Origin: Candidatus Sumerlaeota bacterium
GTDB taxonomy: Bacteria; Sumerlaeota; Sumerlaeia; SLMS01; JAHLLQ01
Reading direction: 5' to 3'
Assembly (NCBI GenBank): GCA_030156535.1
Contig: JASGMJ010000019.1
Coordinates: forward strand, 18,566 to 82,565
Length of the DNA: 64,000 bases
Below are positions 41,755 to 51,321 of the stretch, one piece after another; positions within the stretch are counted from its first letter, which is position 1; every line of letters begins with the position of its first letter. The translations under genes were made by a program, and so were the position numbers. Below the pieces are notes generated by a model, which saw only the letters and a list, made by a program, of their open reading frames with translations, ran no database searches and had not been told where the DNA came from.

Positions 41755-41942
41755 AGGCGCGGGAATGCCTTGGGAGAGCCGGACAAAAGTTATCCACAAG
41801 ACAACACGGCACCTTTTCTGTTGCAGGCCTTTCGGCCCGGTCGCTATCAGGCGGGACTCTTGGGGCGGGAACGCTCTCGGTTTCCCCGATCCCCCTTGTG
41901 TTCACGCGATTAACCTCACTCCCCAGGGAGGCACGACCATCC

Positions 41943-42182
41943 ATGGCGTCCGTTGAAGAAAAAGTCAAAGAATGCATCGTTTCACAGCTCGGCGTGAATG
42001 AAGAGGAAGTCACGACAGAAGCGTCGTTCATCGACGATCTGGGTGCTGACTCGTTGGACATCGTCGAACTCGTGATGGCGTTCGAAGAAAAGTTCGGCAT
42101 CGAGATTCCCGATGACGACGCGGAGAAGATCCGCACTGTGGGCGATGCCGTGAAGTACATCACGGAGAAGGGCGGGTCCTGA
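41943..42182 (+). CDS. acpP: Acyl carrier protein
   Basis: [35 protein letters not shown]. Confidence 0.97.
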   Translation: MASVEEKVKECIVSQLGVNEEEVTTEASFIDDLGADSLDIVELVMAFEEKFGIEIPDDDAEKIRTVGDAVKYITEKGGS

Positions 42183-42259
42183 GCCGGTTTTCCCGGCTCA
42201 CTGTCCCCCCCTTCATCCGTGACCTTCGGCCATTCTCTCTGTAAGGCGACGTCGCAAGC

Positions 42260-43516
42260 ATGACTCTCAAGCGCGTGGTAGTCACTGGTCTTGGAACGAT
42301 CACCCCGATCGGCAACACCGTCGGCGAGTTCTGGTCGAACCTGACGACAGGTAAGTCGGGGGCGGGTCCTATCACCCGTTTTGACCCCGTCAATCATAAG
42401 ACAAAGTTCGCCTGCGAGGTGAAGAACTTCAATCCGGAGGATTTCGTTCCCGCCAAGGAACTGCGCCGGCTTGATACGTTCGTTGTCTACGCCATCGCTA
42501 CGGCGGAAGAGGCCCTGAAGGATTCAGGGCTGGAACTGGACAAGGAAGACCTCACGGAGATTGGTGTTGTCGTGGGGTCGGGGATCGGTGGGCTCCAAGT
42601 GATGGAGGAGCAACACACCGTGCTGATGGCTCAGGGGCCGCACCGCATCAGCCCGTTCCTGATCCCCCGCCTGATCTGCAACATGGCTGCTGGTCAGATC
42701 TCCATGCGATTTGGCCTGAAGGGGCCGAACAGTTGCCCCGTTACGGCGTGCGCAACCGGCACGCATGCGATCGGCGACGCGTTCAAGATCATCCAGCGCG
42801 GCCAGGCCGTTGCGATCCTGAGCGGCGGCACCGAATCCGCCATCACGCCTCTGGGCGTTGGTGGCTTCGAGAACATGAAGGCACTCTCCAGCCGCAACGA
42901 TTCGCCGGAAACGGCGAGCCGCCCGTTCGATCTCGAACGCGACGGTTTCGTGATGGGCGAGGGAGCCGGTATTCTTGTTCTTGAGGAATACGAGCATGCC
43001 AAGGCACGCGGCGCCCGCATCTATTGCGAGGTCGTTGGCTATGGCATGACGGCTGATGCGCATCACATCACGGCACCTGCGCCGGAAGGCGAAGGCGCGG
43101 CGCGCTCGATGAGGATGGCTCTGAAAGACGCGGGCCTTTCCCCCAAGGACATCGACCACATCAACGCGCACGGCACCAGTACGCCGATGAACGACAAGAA
43201 CGAGACGGCAGCGGTCAAGACGGTGTTCGGCGAACACGCGCACACGGTTGCCATCAGCTCGAACAAGTCGATGGTCGGGCACCTGCTCGGAGCCGCCGGT
43301 GGCGTCGAGGGCGTGGCAATGGCCAAGTCCATCCACCACGACATCGTTCCGCCGACGATGAACTACACGACCCCTGATCCCGATTGCGATCTCGACTATA
43401 CGCCAAACAAGGCGAGGAAGCTCGTCATTAATGCGGCGATGTCCAATTCGCTCGGGTTTGGTGGGCACAATACGACCGTGATCTTCAAGAAGCTGGACTG
43501 GTCGCCCGGGGCTTGA
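42260..43516 (+). CDS. fabF: Beta-ketoacyl-ACP synthase II
   Basis: [73 protein letters not shown]. Confidence 0.97.
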   Translation: MTLKRVVVTGLGTITPIGNTVGEFWSNLTTGKSGAGPITRFDPVNHKTKFACEVKNFNPEDFVPAKELRRLDTFVVYAIATAEEALKDSGLELDKEDLTEIGVVVGSGIGGLQVMEEQHTVLMAQGPHRISPFLIPRLICNMAAGQISMRFGLKGPNSCPVTACATGTHAIGDAFKIIQRGQAVAILSGGTESAITPLGVGGFENMKALSSRNDSPETASRPFDLERDGFVMGEGAGILVLEEYEHAKARGARIYCEVVGYGMTADAHHITAPAPEGEGAARSMRMALKDAGLSPKDIDHINAHGTSTPMNDKNETAAVKTVFGEHAHTVAISSNKSMVGHLLGAAGGVEGVAMAKSIHHDIVPPTMNYTTPDPDCDLDYTPNKARKLVINAAMSNSLGFGGHNTTVIFKKLDWSPGA

Positions 43517-43518
43517 GC

Positions 43519-44319
43519 ATGGGGTCGCCCGCAGCAAGGGAGGAGTTGACGGCCGCGATCGTGGCTCTTCTGAATCGTATGGAATTGCCTCCTCCGCCCG
43601 AGGAGGCAATTCCTCTTCTCCGTCAGGCGTTCGTCCATCGTTCCTGGGCTGCCGAGCATCCCGGTGAGGCAGACAATGAACGGTTGGAGTTTCTCGGGGA
43701 CTCGGTGATCGGCGTGGTGACGTCTCGTTTTCTGTACGACACGTGTCCGGCCAAGGACGAGGGTGAGCTCTCGAAACTGCGGGCGAGCATGGTGAGCAGG
43801 AGGATTCTGGGCAAATTGGGCCAGGAGCTGGGGATTGGGCGTCTCCTTTTGCTCGGGGTGGGCGAGGAAGCAAGCGGAGGCCGCAAGAGAAGCTCCATCG
43901 TCGGCTCCGCTCTGGAAGCCTTCTGCGGCGCTCTCTCCCAAGTTTATCCGTTCGAGACTTGCGCTCAGGCCCTTCGCACGCATATCGTTGCACCGGCCCG
44001 CCTGATGGCGGGGAAGCGAGGCGAAACAGATTTCAAGTCTCGCCTCCAGGAATGGGTTCAAAGGCAGACCCGCGGAGTTCCGGAGTACCGCGTTGTCGAT
44101 GAGCAAGGCCCCCATCACGACCGCCACTTCACCGTGGAAGTCTGGATCGAAGGACAACGGCAAGCCAGCGGGACGGGAGCACGTATCAAGTGGGCAGAAA
44201 ACGACGCGGCGCGCCGCGTCTTGGAACAGATTGAGCTGCAATCCAGATCGCAAGGGACGTCATCGGCGCCCAACGGGGATTCAGACCCGACGCCGAACCC
44301 CGGTGAGGTAAAAACGTGA
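43519..44319 (+). CDS. rnc: Ribonuclease III
   Basis: AFVHRSWAAEHP...NERLEFLGDSVIGVV (RNase III signature) plus C-terminal dsRBD-like region. Confidence 0.93.
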   Translation: MGSPAAREELTAAIVALLNRMELPPPPEEAIPLLRQAFVHRSWAAEHPGEADNERLEFLGDSVIGVVTSRFLYDTCPAKDEGELSKLRASMVSRRILGKLGQELGIGRLLLLGVGEEASGGRKRSSIVGSALEAFCGALSQVYPFETCAQALRTHIVAPARLMAGKRGETDFKSRLQEWVQRQTRGVPEYRVVDEQGPHHDRHFTVEVWIEGQRQASGTGARIKWAENDAARRVLEQIELQSRSQGTSSAPNGDSDPTPNPGEVKT

Positions 44320-45236
44320 AGGATGTTCTGATTACCGGTTCGGAAGGAATGCTCGGCAGCGAGGTGGTCCGCCATCTCAAGCGCCGGACGGACGTTCGCG
44401 TCATCCGCGGCACCCAGGCATCCCTGGACATCACGAACGTGGCCGCCGTAAAGGCCCTGTTCGAGGTGCAGCGGCCCACCCACGTAGTCCACTGCGCGGC
44501 CTTCACCCAGGTCGATACGGCCGAGAAGGACCCGCTCACGGCCTACATGGTCAACTCCGAGGGGACCAAGAACCTGGCGTTCTTTGCCCGCGAATTCGAC
44601 TCGGAATTCCTTTACGTTTCAACGGATTACGTCTTCGACGGCGACAAGGGCGAGCCGTACCTGGAAACCGACGAGACCAACCCGATCAATGTGTATGGCG
44701 ACTCGAAGCTGCGCGGCGAGCAGTACGTACAGACGCTGTGCGAGCGCCACAAGATCGTCCGCACGTCCTGGCTCAACGGCCTTGCCGGAATGACCAATCG
44801 CAACTTCATCGAGACGATGCTGCGTTTCTCGGAGACGCGCGACCAGTTGTCCGTCGTCAACGACCAGACGGGACGCCCGACGTTCACCTTCGACCTCGCC
44901 CCTGCCATCGCGCTGCTGCTCGATATGAAAGCGTACGGAACGTTTCACGTGACTGGCGAGGGAAGTTGCACGTGGTTCGACCTCGCAACGAAGGTCTTCG
45001 AAATCGCGGGGAAAGAGGTGACGCTGAAGCCGGTCACTTCCGATCAGTTCCGCAGCCTCGCGCGACGCCCCCGCCACTCGGTGCTCCTGAACACGCGCTT
45101 CAAGGCGCTCGGCCTGCCGCTGCTCCCCGAGTGGGAGGACAGCCTGCGCGAGTATTTCCGCCGCCGCCGTCTGGCCGAGAGCGTGCGCCGTCCCGAATCG
45201 CGCGGGCCCAGCCGAGACGCCCAGTACGCTTCCTGA
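44316..45236 (+). CDS. rfbD: dTDP-4-dehydrorhamnose reductase-family protein
   Basis: VLITGSEGMLGSEVVRHL, DITNVAAVKALFEVQRPTHVVHCAAFTQVDTAEKDP, YVSTDYVFDG. Confidence 0.88.
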   Translation: MKDVLITGSEGMLGSEVVRHLKRRTDVRVIRGTQASLDITNVAAVKALFEVQRPTHVVHCAAFTQVDTAEKDPLTAYMVNSEGTKNLAFFAREFDSEFLYVSTDYVFDGDKGEPYLETDETNPINVYGDSKLRGEQYVQTLCERHKIVRTSWLNGLAGMTNRNFIETMLRFSETRDQLSVVNDQTGRPTFTFDLAPAIALLLDMKAYGTFHVTGEGSCTWFDLATKVFEIAGKEVTLKPVTSDQFRSLARRPRHSVLLNTRFKALGLPLLPEWEDSLREYFRRRRLAESVRRPESRGPSRDAQYAS

Positions 45237-45266
45237 GGCGCACCCTTTCTGCCCGGGGGGCATCCC

Positions 45267-46166
45267 ATGCCCGCGCTGGAAATCGAAGGCGTCACCAAAG
45301 TCTATCCGAACCTGCGCAAGGCGCTCGACGGCGTTTCCTTCTCCTGCCATGAAGGGGTCTTCGGACTGCTCGGCCCCAATGGCGCGGGCAAGTCCACCCT
45401 GATGCGGATTCTGGCCGGATCGCTCGACTTCGAGTCGGGCAGGGTCTCGCTGGACGGCCAACACGACGTCCGCCGCCATCCCGCCGAGTGGCGCCGCCGC
45501 CTGGGCTTCATGCCCCAGTCCTTCGATTTCGTCCCGCACCTGACGGCGCTGGAATACCTCGATCAGTGCGCGTTGCTCGGCGGGTTTGCGCCGCGCGCGC
45601 TGCGCCCCCGGATGATGGAACTGCTTGAGCGCGTAAACCTGACGGATGCCGCGCACCGCCGGGGCGCCGACTTCTCGCGCGGAATGAAGCAGCGCCTGGC
45701 CGCCGCCGCCGCATTTCTGTGCGACCCGCTTCTCGTGCTCCTCGACGAGCCCACCGCGGGGCTCGACCCCCGCGAGCGCATCCTGTTTCGCGAGCTCGTC
45801 ACCGACCTCTCGCGCGGACGGGTGGTACTTCTCTCGACGCACATCGTGCCCGACGTGGAGCGCTGCTGCGAGCAGGTTGCCGTCATCCGCGAAGGACGCC
45901 TGCTGTTTCACGGCCGGGCGGAGCAGCTCGCCCGCCGGGCTGAAGGGAACGTCTGGGAGTGCGCCGTGGACGAGCAGACGGCGGCCGCTCTGGAGCAGGA
46001 GCGCCGCCTGGTGCGGCTGCGTCCCTCCGGCGGCGCCGCCATTGCCCGCGCCGTGGGCGAGGTTTCTCCCCTGCCGGAAGCAAAGCCCGTTGAGCCGACG
46101 CTCGAAGATGGCTACGTGTTGCTGGTGAATGCGGCGGCAACTCCGCCAGAAGCCCTTTCGCCATGA
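45267..46166 (+). CDS. ABC transporter ATP-binding protein
   Basis: GLLGPNGAGKSTLMRILAG, SRGMKQRLAAAAAFLCDPLLVLLDEPTAGLDP. Confidence 0.95.
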   Translation: MPALEIEGVTKVYPNLRKALDGVSFSCHEGVFGLLGPNGAGKSTLMRILAGSLDFESGRVSLDGQHDVRRHPAEWRRRLGFMPQSFDFVPHLTALEYLDQCALLGGFAPRALRPRMMELLERVNLTDAAHRRGADFSRGMKQRLAAAAAFLCDPLLVLLDEPTAGLDPRERILFRELVTDLSRGRVVLLSTHIVPDVERCCEQVAVIREGRLLFHGRAEQLARRAEGNVWECAVDEQTAAALEQERRLVRLRPSGGAAIARAVGEVSPLPEAKPVEPTLEDGYVLLVNAAATPPEALSP

Positions 46167-46954
46167 GCAGCACTCACTCCGAGACAACCGGTCAACTCCC
46201 GCTCGCGCTCTGGATCGCGCGCACGCGCAGCTCGCTGGCGCTGTGGCGCGACGACGAGTTCCGGCGCAACGGCTACCGATTGGCTCTGACGGCGTTGCGG
46301 GGGCTCGTTGGCCTGCGGCCGCTCATGGCGCTGGCGGTCGCCGCCTGCGCCGGCGCCTGGCTGTTTCATTCGGAAGTGGGAACGGCTGCCGAGGCGTTCC
46401 GCTTCCTGCTGCTCTTCACGGGAATTGTTTCGATGCTGGCGTCGGCCACGATGTTTGCGTCCGAGCAGCGTCAGGGAACTCTGGAGTTGCTTTGGCTGGC
46501 GCGCGGCTCGGCCGCCTCGCTCGTGCGTTTCAAGGCCATGACGTTGCTCGGCGGACTGGTGGCGCTGATGATTCCGGCGCTGCTGATCGTGGCATGGTTT
46601 CTTGAGGGCCGCTTTCCCGTTCTCCAGGCGTTTGTGTTCCTCGCAACAAATGCGCTGCTGATTGTTGCGGTGATGGCGTTTGCCTCGACGCTCGTGCCGC
46701 ATCCATGGGCGGGAGGGCTGCTGGGGGCCTTTTGCCTGGCAGCGTTGTATGCGTCGCTGGGCGATGGCGTTTCGTTTTTCAACCCGTTCATGAATCCCGT
46801 GGTGGAGCAGGCCCGGCTGACCACGGGCGGCGGTGCGTTCCGCAAAGAGGTGGACATGGGAACCGCTGCCGTGGTGAATCGAATCGTGGTACTTGTCGTC
46901 TCGATGGTGCTGCTGTCGATGGCGGGGAAACGGCTGCGCCGGCTCTTCCGTTAG
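46163..46954 (+). CDS. ABC transporter permease
   Basis: Multiple hydrophobic segments; overlaps the ATPase stop by 4 nt. Confidence 0.8.
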   Translation: MSSTHSETTGQLPLALWIARTRSSLALWRDDEFRRNGYRLALTALRGLVGLRPLMALAVAACAGAWLFHSEVGTAAEAFRFLLLFTGIVSMLASATMFASEQRQGTLELLWLARGSAASLVRFKAMTLLGGLVALMIPALLIVAWFLEGRFPVLQAFVFLATNALLIVAVMAFASTLVPHPWAGGLLGAFCLAALYASLGDGVSFFNPFMNPVVEQARLTTGGGAFRKEVDMGTAAVVNRIVVLVVSMVLLSMAGKRLRRLFR

Positions 46955-46982
46955 CATCGAATTCCGCGGCGAGGGCGTGCGA

Positions 46983-47858
46983 ATGGGCAAGGAACGGCTG
47001 AACGACCAGAAGCTGCTTGGGTGGCTGCAAGGGGGCGGCCATGTGACGGCGGCCCAGGCGGCGCGCATCGAGGAAGCCCTGGACCAGGGGCTGCGTCTGA
47101 GCGAGGCCATCGGCCGGGTTCCGCTGGTCGATGCAGCGACCATGCAGGCAGCACGCGTGGCGCTGGGATTGAGCGGTGCAGGAGAAGCCGAAGCGCCCAC
47201 CCCGCCACTTCCCTCCAGTCAGCTCCGCGCCAGCAACGCCGCCATTGCCATCAAAGGATTGCAGCGCGATGCCGACGGCGTTGCGGTGCTGGACTTCGCG
47301 GACTCCGGCGAGGAGTTCCCCGACCCCGTCCGCCCCGATGGCGAACCGGTTTCCGGCGTGGAGCCACCCCGGCGCCCGGTGAAACGCAAGGTCGCCAAGG
47401 AACCGCCTCCCCCACCAGGCGAAATCGCTTCCCCCGAACTTCCTGCGATGCCCGCTGCCAGAGCCACGTCCCCGGCCGACGGACTGCCGACGCATGATCT
47501 GACTCAGGACGAAGGCATTCCCCTCGTCATGGAGTTGTACGGCTATCTGGTGGGCGCGGTGATGGGAGGAGTGGGCGCGCTGCAACTGGCCTATACACCG
47601 GCGGCGGGTGCGTTGGCCGAGTACGAGCGCTCGGGCCTGCGCACTTCAGTGGCGCCGTTGGATGCCATTACGGCCGATCGCATGGCGGCGCGGCTGAAGG
47701 TGATGGCGCGCCTGTCGCCCTGGGTGATGGACGGCAAGGAGGCGGCGATGGTGCTGACGCGCAAGAAGATCGGCTTTGAGGTGAAGCTGAAGGTTGAAGA
47801 AGCAGAGGGCGTGCGGCGCGTGACGCTGCACTTTGTGTCGGAAGGGCCGATGAACTGA
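46983..47858 (+). CDS. GspE N-terminal-like protein lacking the ATPase core
   Basis: MGKERLNDQKLLGWLQGGGHVTAAQAARIEEALDQGLRLSEAIG; C-terminus resembles the GspE N2 domain (GALQLAY...ADRMAARLKVMARLSPWVMDGKEAAMVLTRKKIGFEVKLKVEE). Confidence 0.5.
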   Translation: MGKERLNDQKLLGWLQGGGHVTAAQAARIEEALDQGLRLSEAIGRVPLVDAATMQAARVALGLSGAGEAEAPTPPLPSSQLRASNAAIAIKGLQRDADGVAVLDFADSGEEFPDPVRPDGEPVSGVEPPRRPVKRKVAKEPPPPPGEIASPELPAMPAARATSPADGLPTHDLTQDEGIPLVMELYGYLVGAVMGGVGALQLAYTPAAGALAEYERSGLRTSVAPLDAITADRMAARLKVMARLSPWVMDGKEAAMVLTRKKIGFEVKLKVEEAEGVRRVTLHFVSEGPMN

Positions 47859-47874
47859 GGCGAGACGCCGGCCG

Positions 47875-48282
47875 TCAGGCGTGTTCGGCGACCTGCTCGG
47901 CCTCGGCCAGATGGCGCAAGGCGGCTTCTGCATCGGGGTAGACGGGGAGCAGACGCTGGATGTGGGCGGAGCGCAGGGAGCGCTCGACCGATGTCTGGAG
48001 CCCGGCAAGGAGCAGGGTGAAGCCTTTCGGCAGCAGGCGCGCCGTCAGCACCAGCACTCCCATGCAATGCGAGTCGATGCATTCGACGTGTGAAAAGTCG
48101 AGAACAAGCGAGCCGTGTGCCCTGCCGATGGCAGCCAGCAGTTCCGACCGAAATTCGGAGCCAACCGACAAAGTTAATGACCGGTGCCCCACGTGATGCA
48201 CAGTGTTCGGGCCGACCATGAACACATCCAATCTGTTCGATGTCGTCCCTGCTCCTGCACCAAGATTCGGACCATGCCGCAA
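47875..48282 (-). CDS. STAS-domain protein (anti-sigma antagonist-like)
   Basis: LVLDFSHVECIDSHCMGVLVLTARLLPKGFTLLLAGLQTSVERSLRSAHIQRLLPVYPDAEAAL. Confidence 0.8.
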   Translation of the reverse strand: MRHGPNLGAGAGTTSNRLDVFMVGPNTVHHVGHRSLTLSVGSEFRSELLAAIGRAHGSLVLDFSHVECIDSHCMGVLVLTARLLPKGFTLLLAGLQTSVERSLRSAHIQRLLPVYPDAEAALRHLAEAEQVAEHA

Positions 48283-48466
48283 GGCGCATGTCCCTCAAGC
48301 AAGCCCTTCATTTTCAATCATTCGCCTTCTGATTCAATCGCCAAATGAGCAAGCCTTTCTCTCTCGGAATCCCGGGCAGAGACACGTTCGCACTGCTGCA
48401 CCAGAGACAGGGGCTCCGGCACCAACAAAGCAGGCAAGGAATCGGGGAGTCTGGGGCGGAAAACGA

Positions 48467-49924
48467 TCAGGGACGGGCGGGAATCTGCTCGACCGAATCG
48501 AGGCGCGGGAAGGTCTCAACCGCGAAGAGGGAGCGTGGCAGAGACTGCCCTCCGTCGTCGCCCGCCTGACCGGAGGCGCCAAAGGGGTTGAAGGGCTCGG
48601 GGAGCACGGCGACCTCAAGAAGCGGCTTCGTGAGCGACTGATTGCCCGTCATCAGCTCGAAACCGAAGGTCTGGACAGACGTGCGATTGGCCAGGCCGGG
48701 GCGGCCCGAGAGCAATTCGATGGTGGTGCCGGCAACGGGAGCTTTGGCGCGGAAGTGAATGCGCGCAAAAGGACCGGTGGGAAGGCTGAGCCCCTCGCCG
48801 AGGGCAACCGCGTAGTTGATATAGCCACGGCGATTGTCCACGTCGTTTCGCTTGTGGAAGTCGAACGGATAGTCGAGCCGGAACGGGCCATCGTGAACAT
48901 TGACGCCGCGCTTGATCCAGTTGCCCCGATCCTGGTCGATCACTTCGAGCACTTCGGGATCAAACCGGATGAAGAACATCAAGCTGTCGATCAAGGCGCC
49001 GCTGGGGTTGTTGAGGACGACATCGACGGTGAATTCCTGGTCGACGGCGGGGGGAATGGCAGGGCCTTCCAGCGCGAGGCCAACGCGGGCCTTTGAGGCA
49101 ACGGCTCCGAGATAGATGTCGCGAAGCTCCGATGCCTTGCCCTGCAGGATTTCGGGTTTGGTGTTGTTGGGATCGAAGGGTTTGAGCACGAGAATCGACC
49201 CGCCCAGAACGCCGTCGATCGGATCGTCGGGGTTGCCGAGGACATTGGCTCCCCTGTAGTAGACGGCGGTATGGGGCACCTTCTCCGTGTCGCCGGATGC
49301 GAAGGTGAATTGCAGGCCGGTGTATTCGGTGGGACGCAGGGCTTCCCAGACGATTTTCAGGACGGGGAGTTCCTTGCTGATGCGCGGACGTTCGAGCACG
49401 GCGTCGTAGAGAATGATGCTGTCGCGCTCGATGACCTCGAAAGCGGGGTCGTCCTTGAGGCCTTCGCGCATGTCGGCGTCGAAAATGCGCACGGGACGCA
49501 GGAATCGCTTGTCGTACTGCAGGGCGATACGCACGCGGTCGAAGGGATTGGCGGCCTCGTTGTGCAGGCGGATCTCGGAGACGAAACGGCTCCCCGCGCG
49601 TACGACGGTGTCGAGCTGCACTTCTTCCTCTTCGTCGGGAATGCGGAAGACATTGTAGAGCAGCATGTTTCCGAGGGAGATGGCGGACTGCGTTTCGCCC
49701 TTTTCCTCGATGATCGGCTCGACGGGCTGGTTGGCTTGTTCGCCCTCTTTCTGGCCAAGCCGTTCCTGACGGCGCTTTTCAATAATCTGGCGGACGCGTT
49801 CTTCGTGCTGGCGAAGGCGTTCCTCGCGTGCGGCATCATCCTCCTGCGCCATGGCTCCAGGCGTGGCCGCAAGCACAAGGGCGGCAAGAAGGAATCGGGC
49901 AAGGTGGCGGGCAAGTCGTTGCAT
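48467..49924 (-). CDS. Secreted protein with cohesin-like beta-sandwich domains
   Basis: Signal peptide ending GAMAQ; coiled-coil region; two VDVVLNNPSGALIDSLMFFIRFDPEVLEVID-type segments. Confidence 0.65.
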   Translation of the reverse strand: MQRLARHLARFLLAALVLAATPGAMAQEDDAAREERLRQHEERVRQIIEKRRQERLGQKEGEQANQPVEPIIEEKGETQSAISLGNMLLYNVFRIPDEEEEVQLDTVVRAGSRFVSEIRLHNEAANPFDRVRIALQYDKRFLRPVRIFDADMREGLKDDPAFEVIERDSIILYDAVLERPRISKELPVLKIVWEALRPTEYTGLQFTFASGDTEKVPHTAVYYRGANVLGNPDDPIDGVLGGSILVLKPFDPNNTKPEILQGKASELRDIYLGAVASKARVGLALEGPAIPPAVDQEFTVDVVLNNPSGALIDSLMFFIRFDPEVLEVIDQDRGNWIKRGVNVHDGPFRLDYPFDFHKRNDVDNRRGYINYAVALGEGLSLPTGPFARIHFRAKAPVAGTTIELLSGRPGLANRTSVQTFGFELMTGNQSLTKPLLEVAVLPEPFNPFGASGQAGDDGGQSLPRSLFAVETFPRLDSVEQIPARP

Positions 49925-49998
49925 GAGGTCCCCGTACGATCAGACTGCGACTGTGCCGCTCGGGTTGGGCGGAATCAAGGGCGAGTTGGGACGGATTG

Positions 49999-50448
49999 TT
50001 ACTTTCCGGCCGGAGGGACGGGGACTTCGGCAGGTGGGGATGCCTTTGGGTCTTCAGGCTGAAGAGGAAGCAGGACGCGGGCAGGTGCAACTTCAGTGAC
50101 TTTGGCTGTCCGGCCCGTGGAATCAACGCTCTCCAGATAATAGTAATACGTGGCACCAAGGGGAAGGCCGCGATCAACGTGGAGGGTTACGATTTTGCTG
50201 GACTTGCGGGAGGGCAGGGAGACCGGCTTGGCCGTGATTCGCTCGAAGGGGCCCGAGGCGCTCTCGGCGCGATAAACGTGGAAGCGGAGCCCGGCGGGCG
50301 TGTCTTCGGGAACCTGATAGCGGATGGGAATTTTACCGGTTCCGGGCTCGGCGGTGGGCGTGGAAGAACCGGCGCAACCGGCCAGAGCGCACAGAGCAAG
50401 CGGAAGCAGGAAGAGCAGGCGGGCAAGCAAGCGGCCGAATGCCGTCAT
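49999..50448 (-). CDS. Lipoprotein with FN3-like domain
   Basis: LPLALCALAGCAGSS lipobox; FHVYRAESASGPFERIT...ATYYYYLESVDSTGR. Confidence 0.75.
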   Translation of the reverse strand: MTAFGRLLARLLFLLPLALCALAGCAGSSTPTAEPGTGKIPIRYQVPEDTPAGLRFHVYRAESASGPFERITAKPVSLPSRKSSKIVTLHVDRGLPLGATYYYYLESVDSTGRTAKVTEVAPARVLLPLQPEDPKASPPAEVPVPPAGK

Positions 50449-51146
50449 GATCGATTTCGGACCCGGCGGAAGATGATGTCGTCGATCCAGTAGGCGATAA
50501 TCGCCCAGGCAGACCATAGGAGCATGAAGATCAAGACCTGCTCGAAGGTGTCGTATTCAAGCTCGCGGTAGGCCTTCTGGAACTCACGGTTGTAGAGCAG
50601 TGCCAGAATGAAGGTGCCGATGGGCACGAAGCAGACAAGTGGAAGGGTGATGAAGGAAACGAAACGGAGCAGGAACCCGGCCTTCTTGGGCTCGGGGGCG
50701 GGTTCATCCTCGGGGAGGCGCTCGATGACGTTTTCGATGTCCGCGAGTTTGGCCAGGAAAGGACGGACGGGACGCTCGACCAAATGCTCGATCGCATTGA
50801 TGGTGCGGCTGTCGGTGGGATCGTCCATTGCCAGGACGAGCTCGCCCTTCTCAATCCGGACGGGGACAACCTTGTACTTTTCGCAGTCTCGGCGTGGTAT
50901 GAGCGCCACGGCGTCGGGACGCGGGGCGATTTGATCCAGCGTGAGCAGCTTGCAGTTGCAGCGTTTCTGGAGGACACCGATCTTGACGCCTTCGGTGATG
51001 GCGCCCATTTCAACAAAGATGCGCGAGAGCGGCCGTTCACTTGTATCGTAATCGCGCCGTCCCTGATCGTACTGTTCCTGGGTGATCAGGCCCTCTCGCA
51101 ACAGGATTTCCCCCAAGTTGTGAGAGGACGATGCTGTATAGGCCAT
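50445..51146 (-). CDS. Stand-alone MshEN/GspE N-terminal-domain membrane protein
   Basis: LGEILLREGLITQEQYDQG...DAVALIPRRDCEKYKVVPVRIEKGELVLAMDDPTDSRTINAIEHLVERPVRPFLA, then two TM segments, no Walker motifs. Confidence 0.8.
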   Translation of the reverse strand: MAYTASSSHNLGEILLREGLITQEQYDQGRRDYDTSERPLSRIFVEMGAITEGVKIGVLQKRCNCKLLTLDQIAPRPDAVALIPRRDCEKYKVVPVRIEKGELVLAMDDPTDSRTINAIEHLVERPVRPFLAKLADIENVIERLPEDEPAPEPKKAGFLLRFVSFITLPLVCFVPIGTFILALLYNREFQKAYRELEYDTFEQVLIFMLLWSAWAIIAYWIDDIIFRRVRNRS

Positions 51147-51321
51147 GCGTCGAGCCTCGCCTCGTTCTCCGGCGCTATGCCGCGAGTGCGCAGTGCGCCG
51201 TGATCAGCCGCCCAAAGGCGGATTACCTTTCTCGATGCTTCAGGAGAATGATCACGGTCCCGCAAGGACATGGTCAATTCAAATACGATTACCATGGGGG
51301 ATGGTTTTTATTTTGTGCCCG

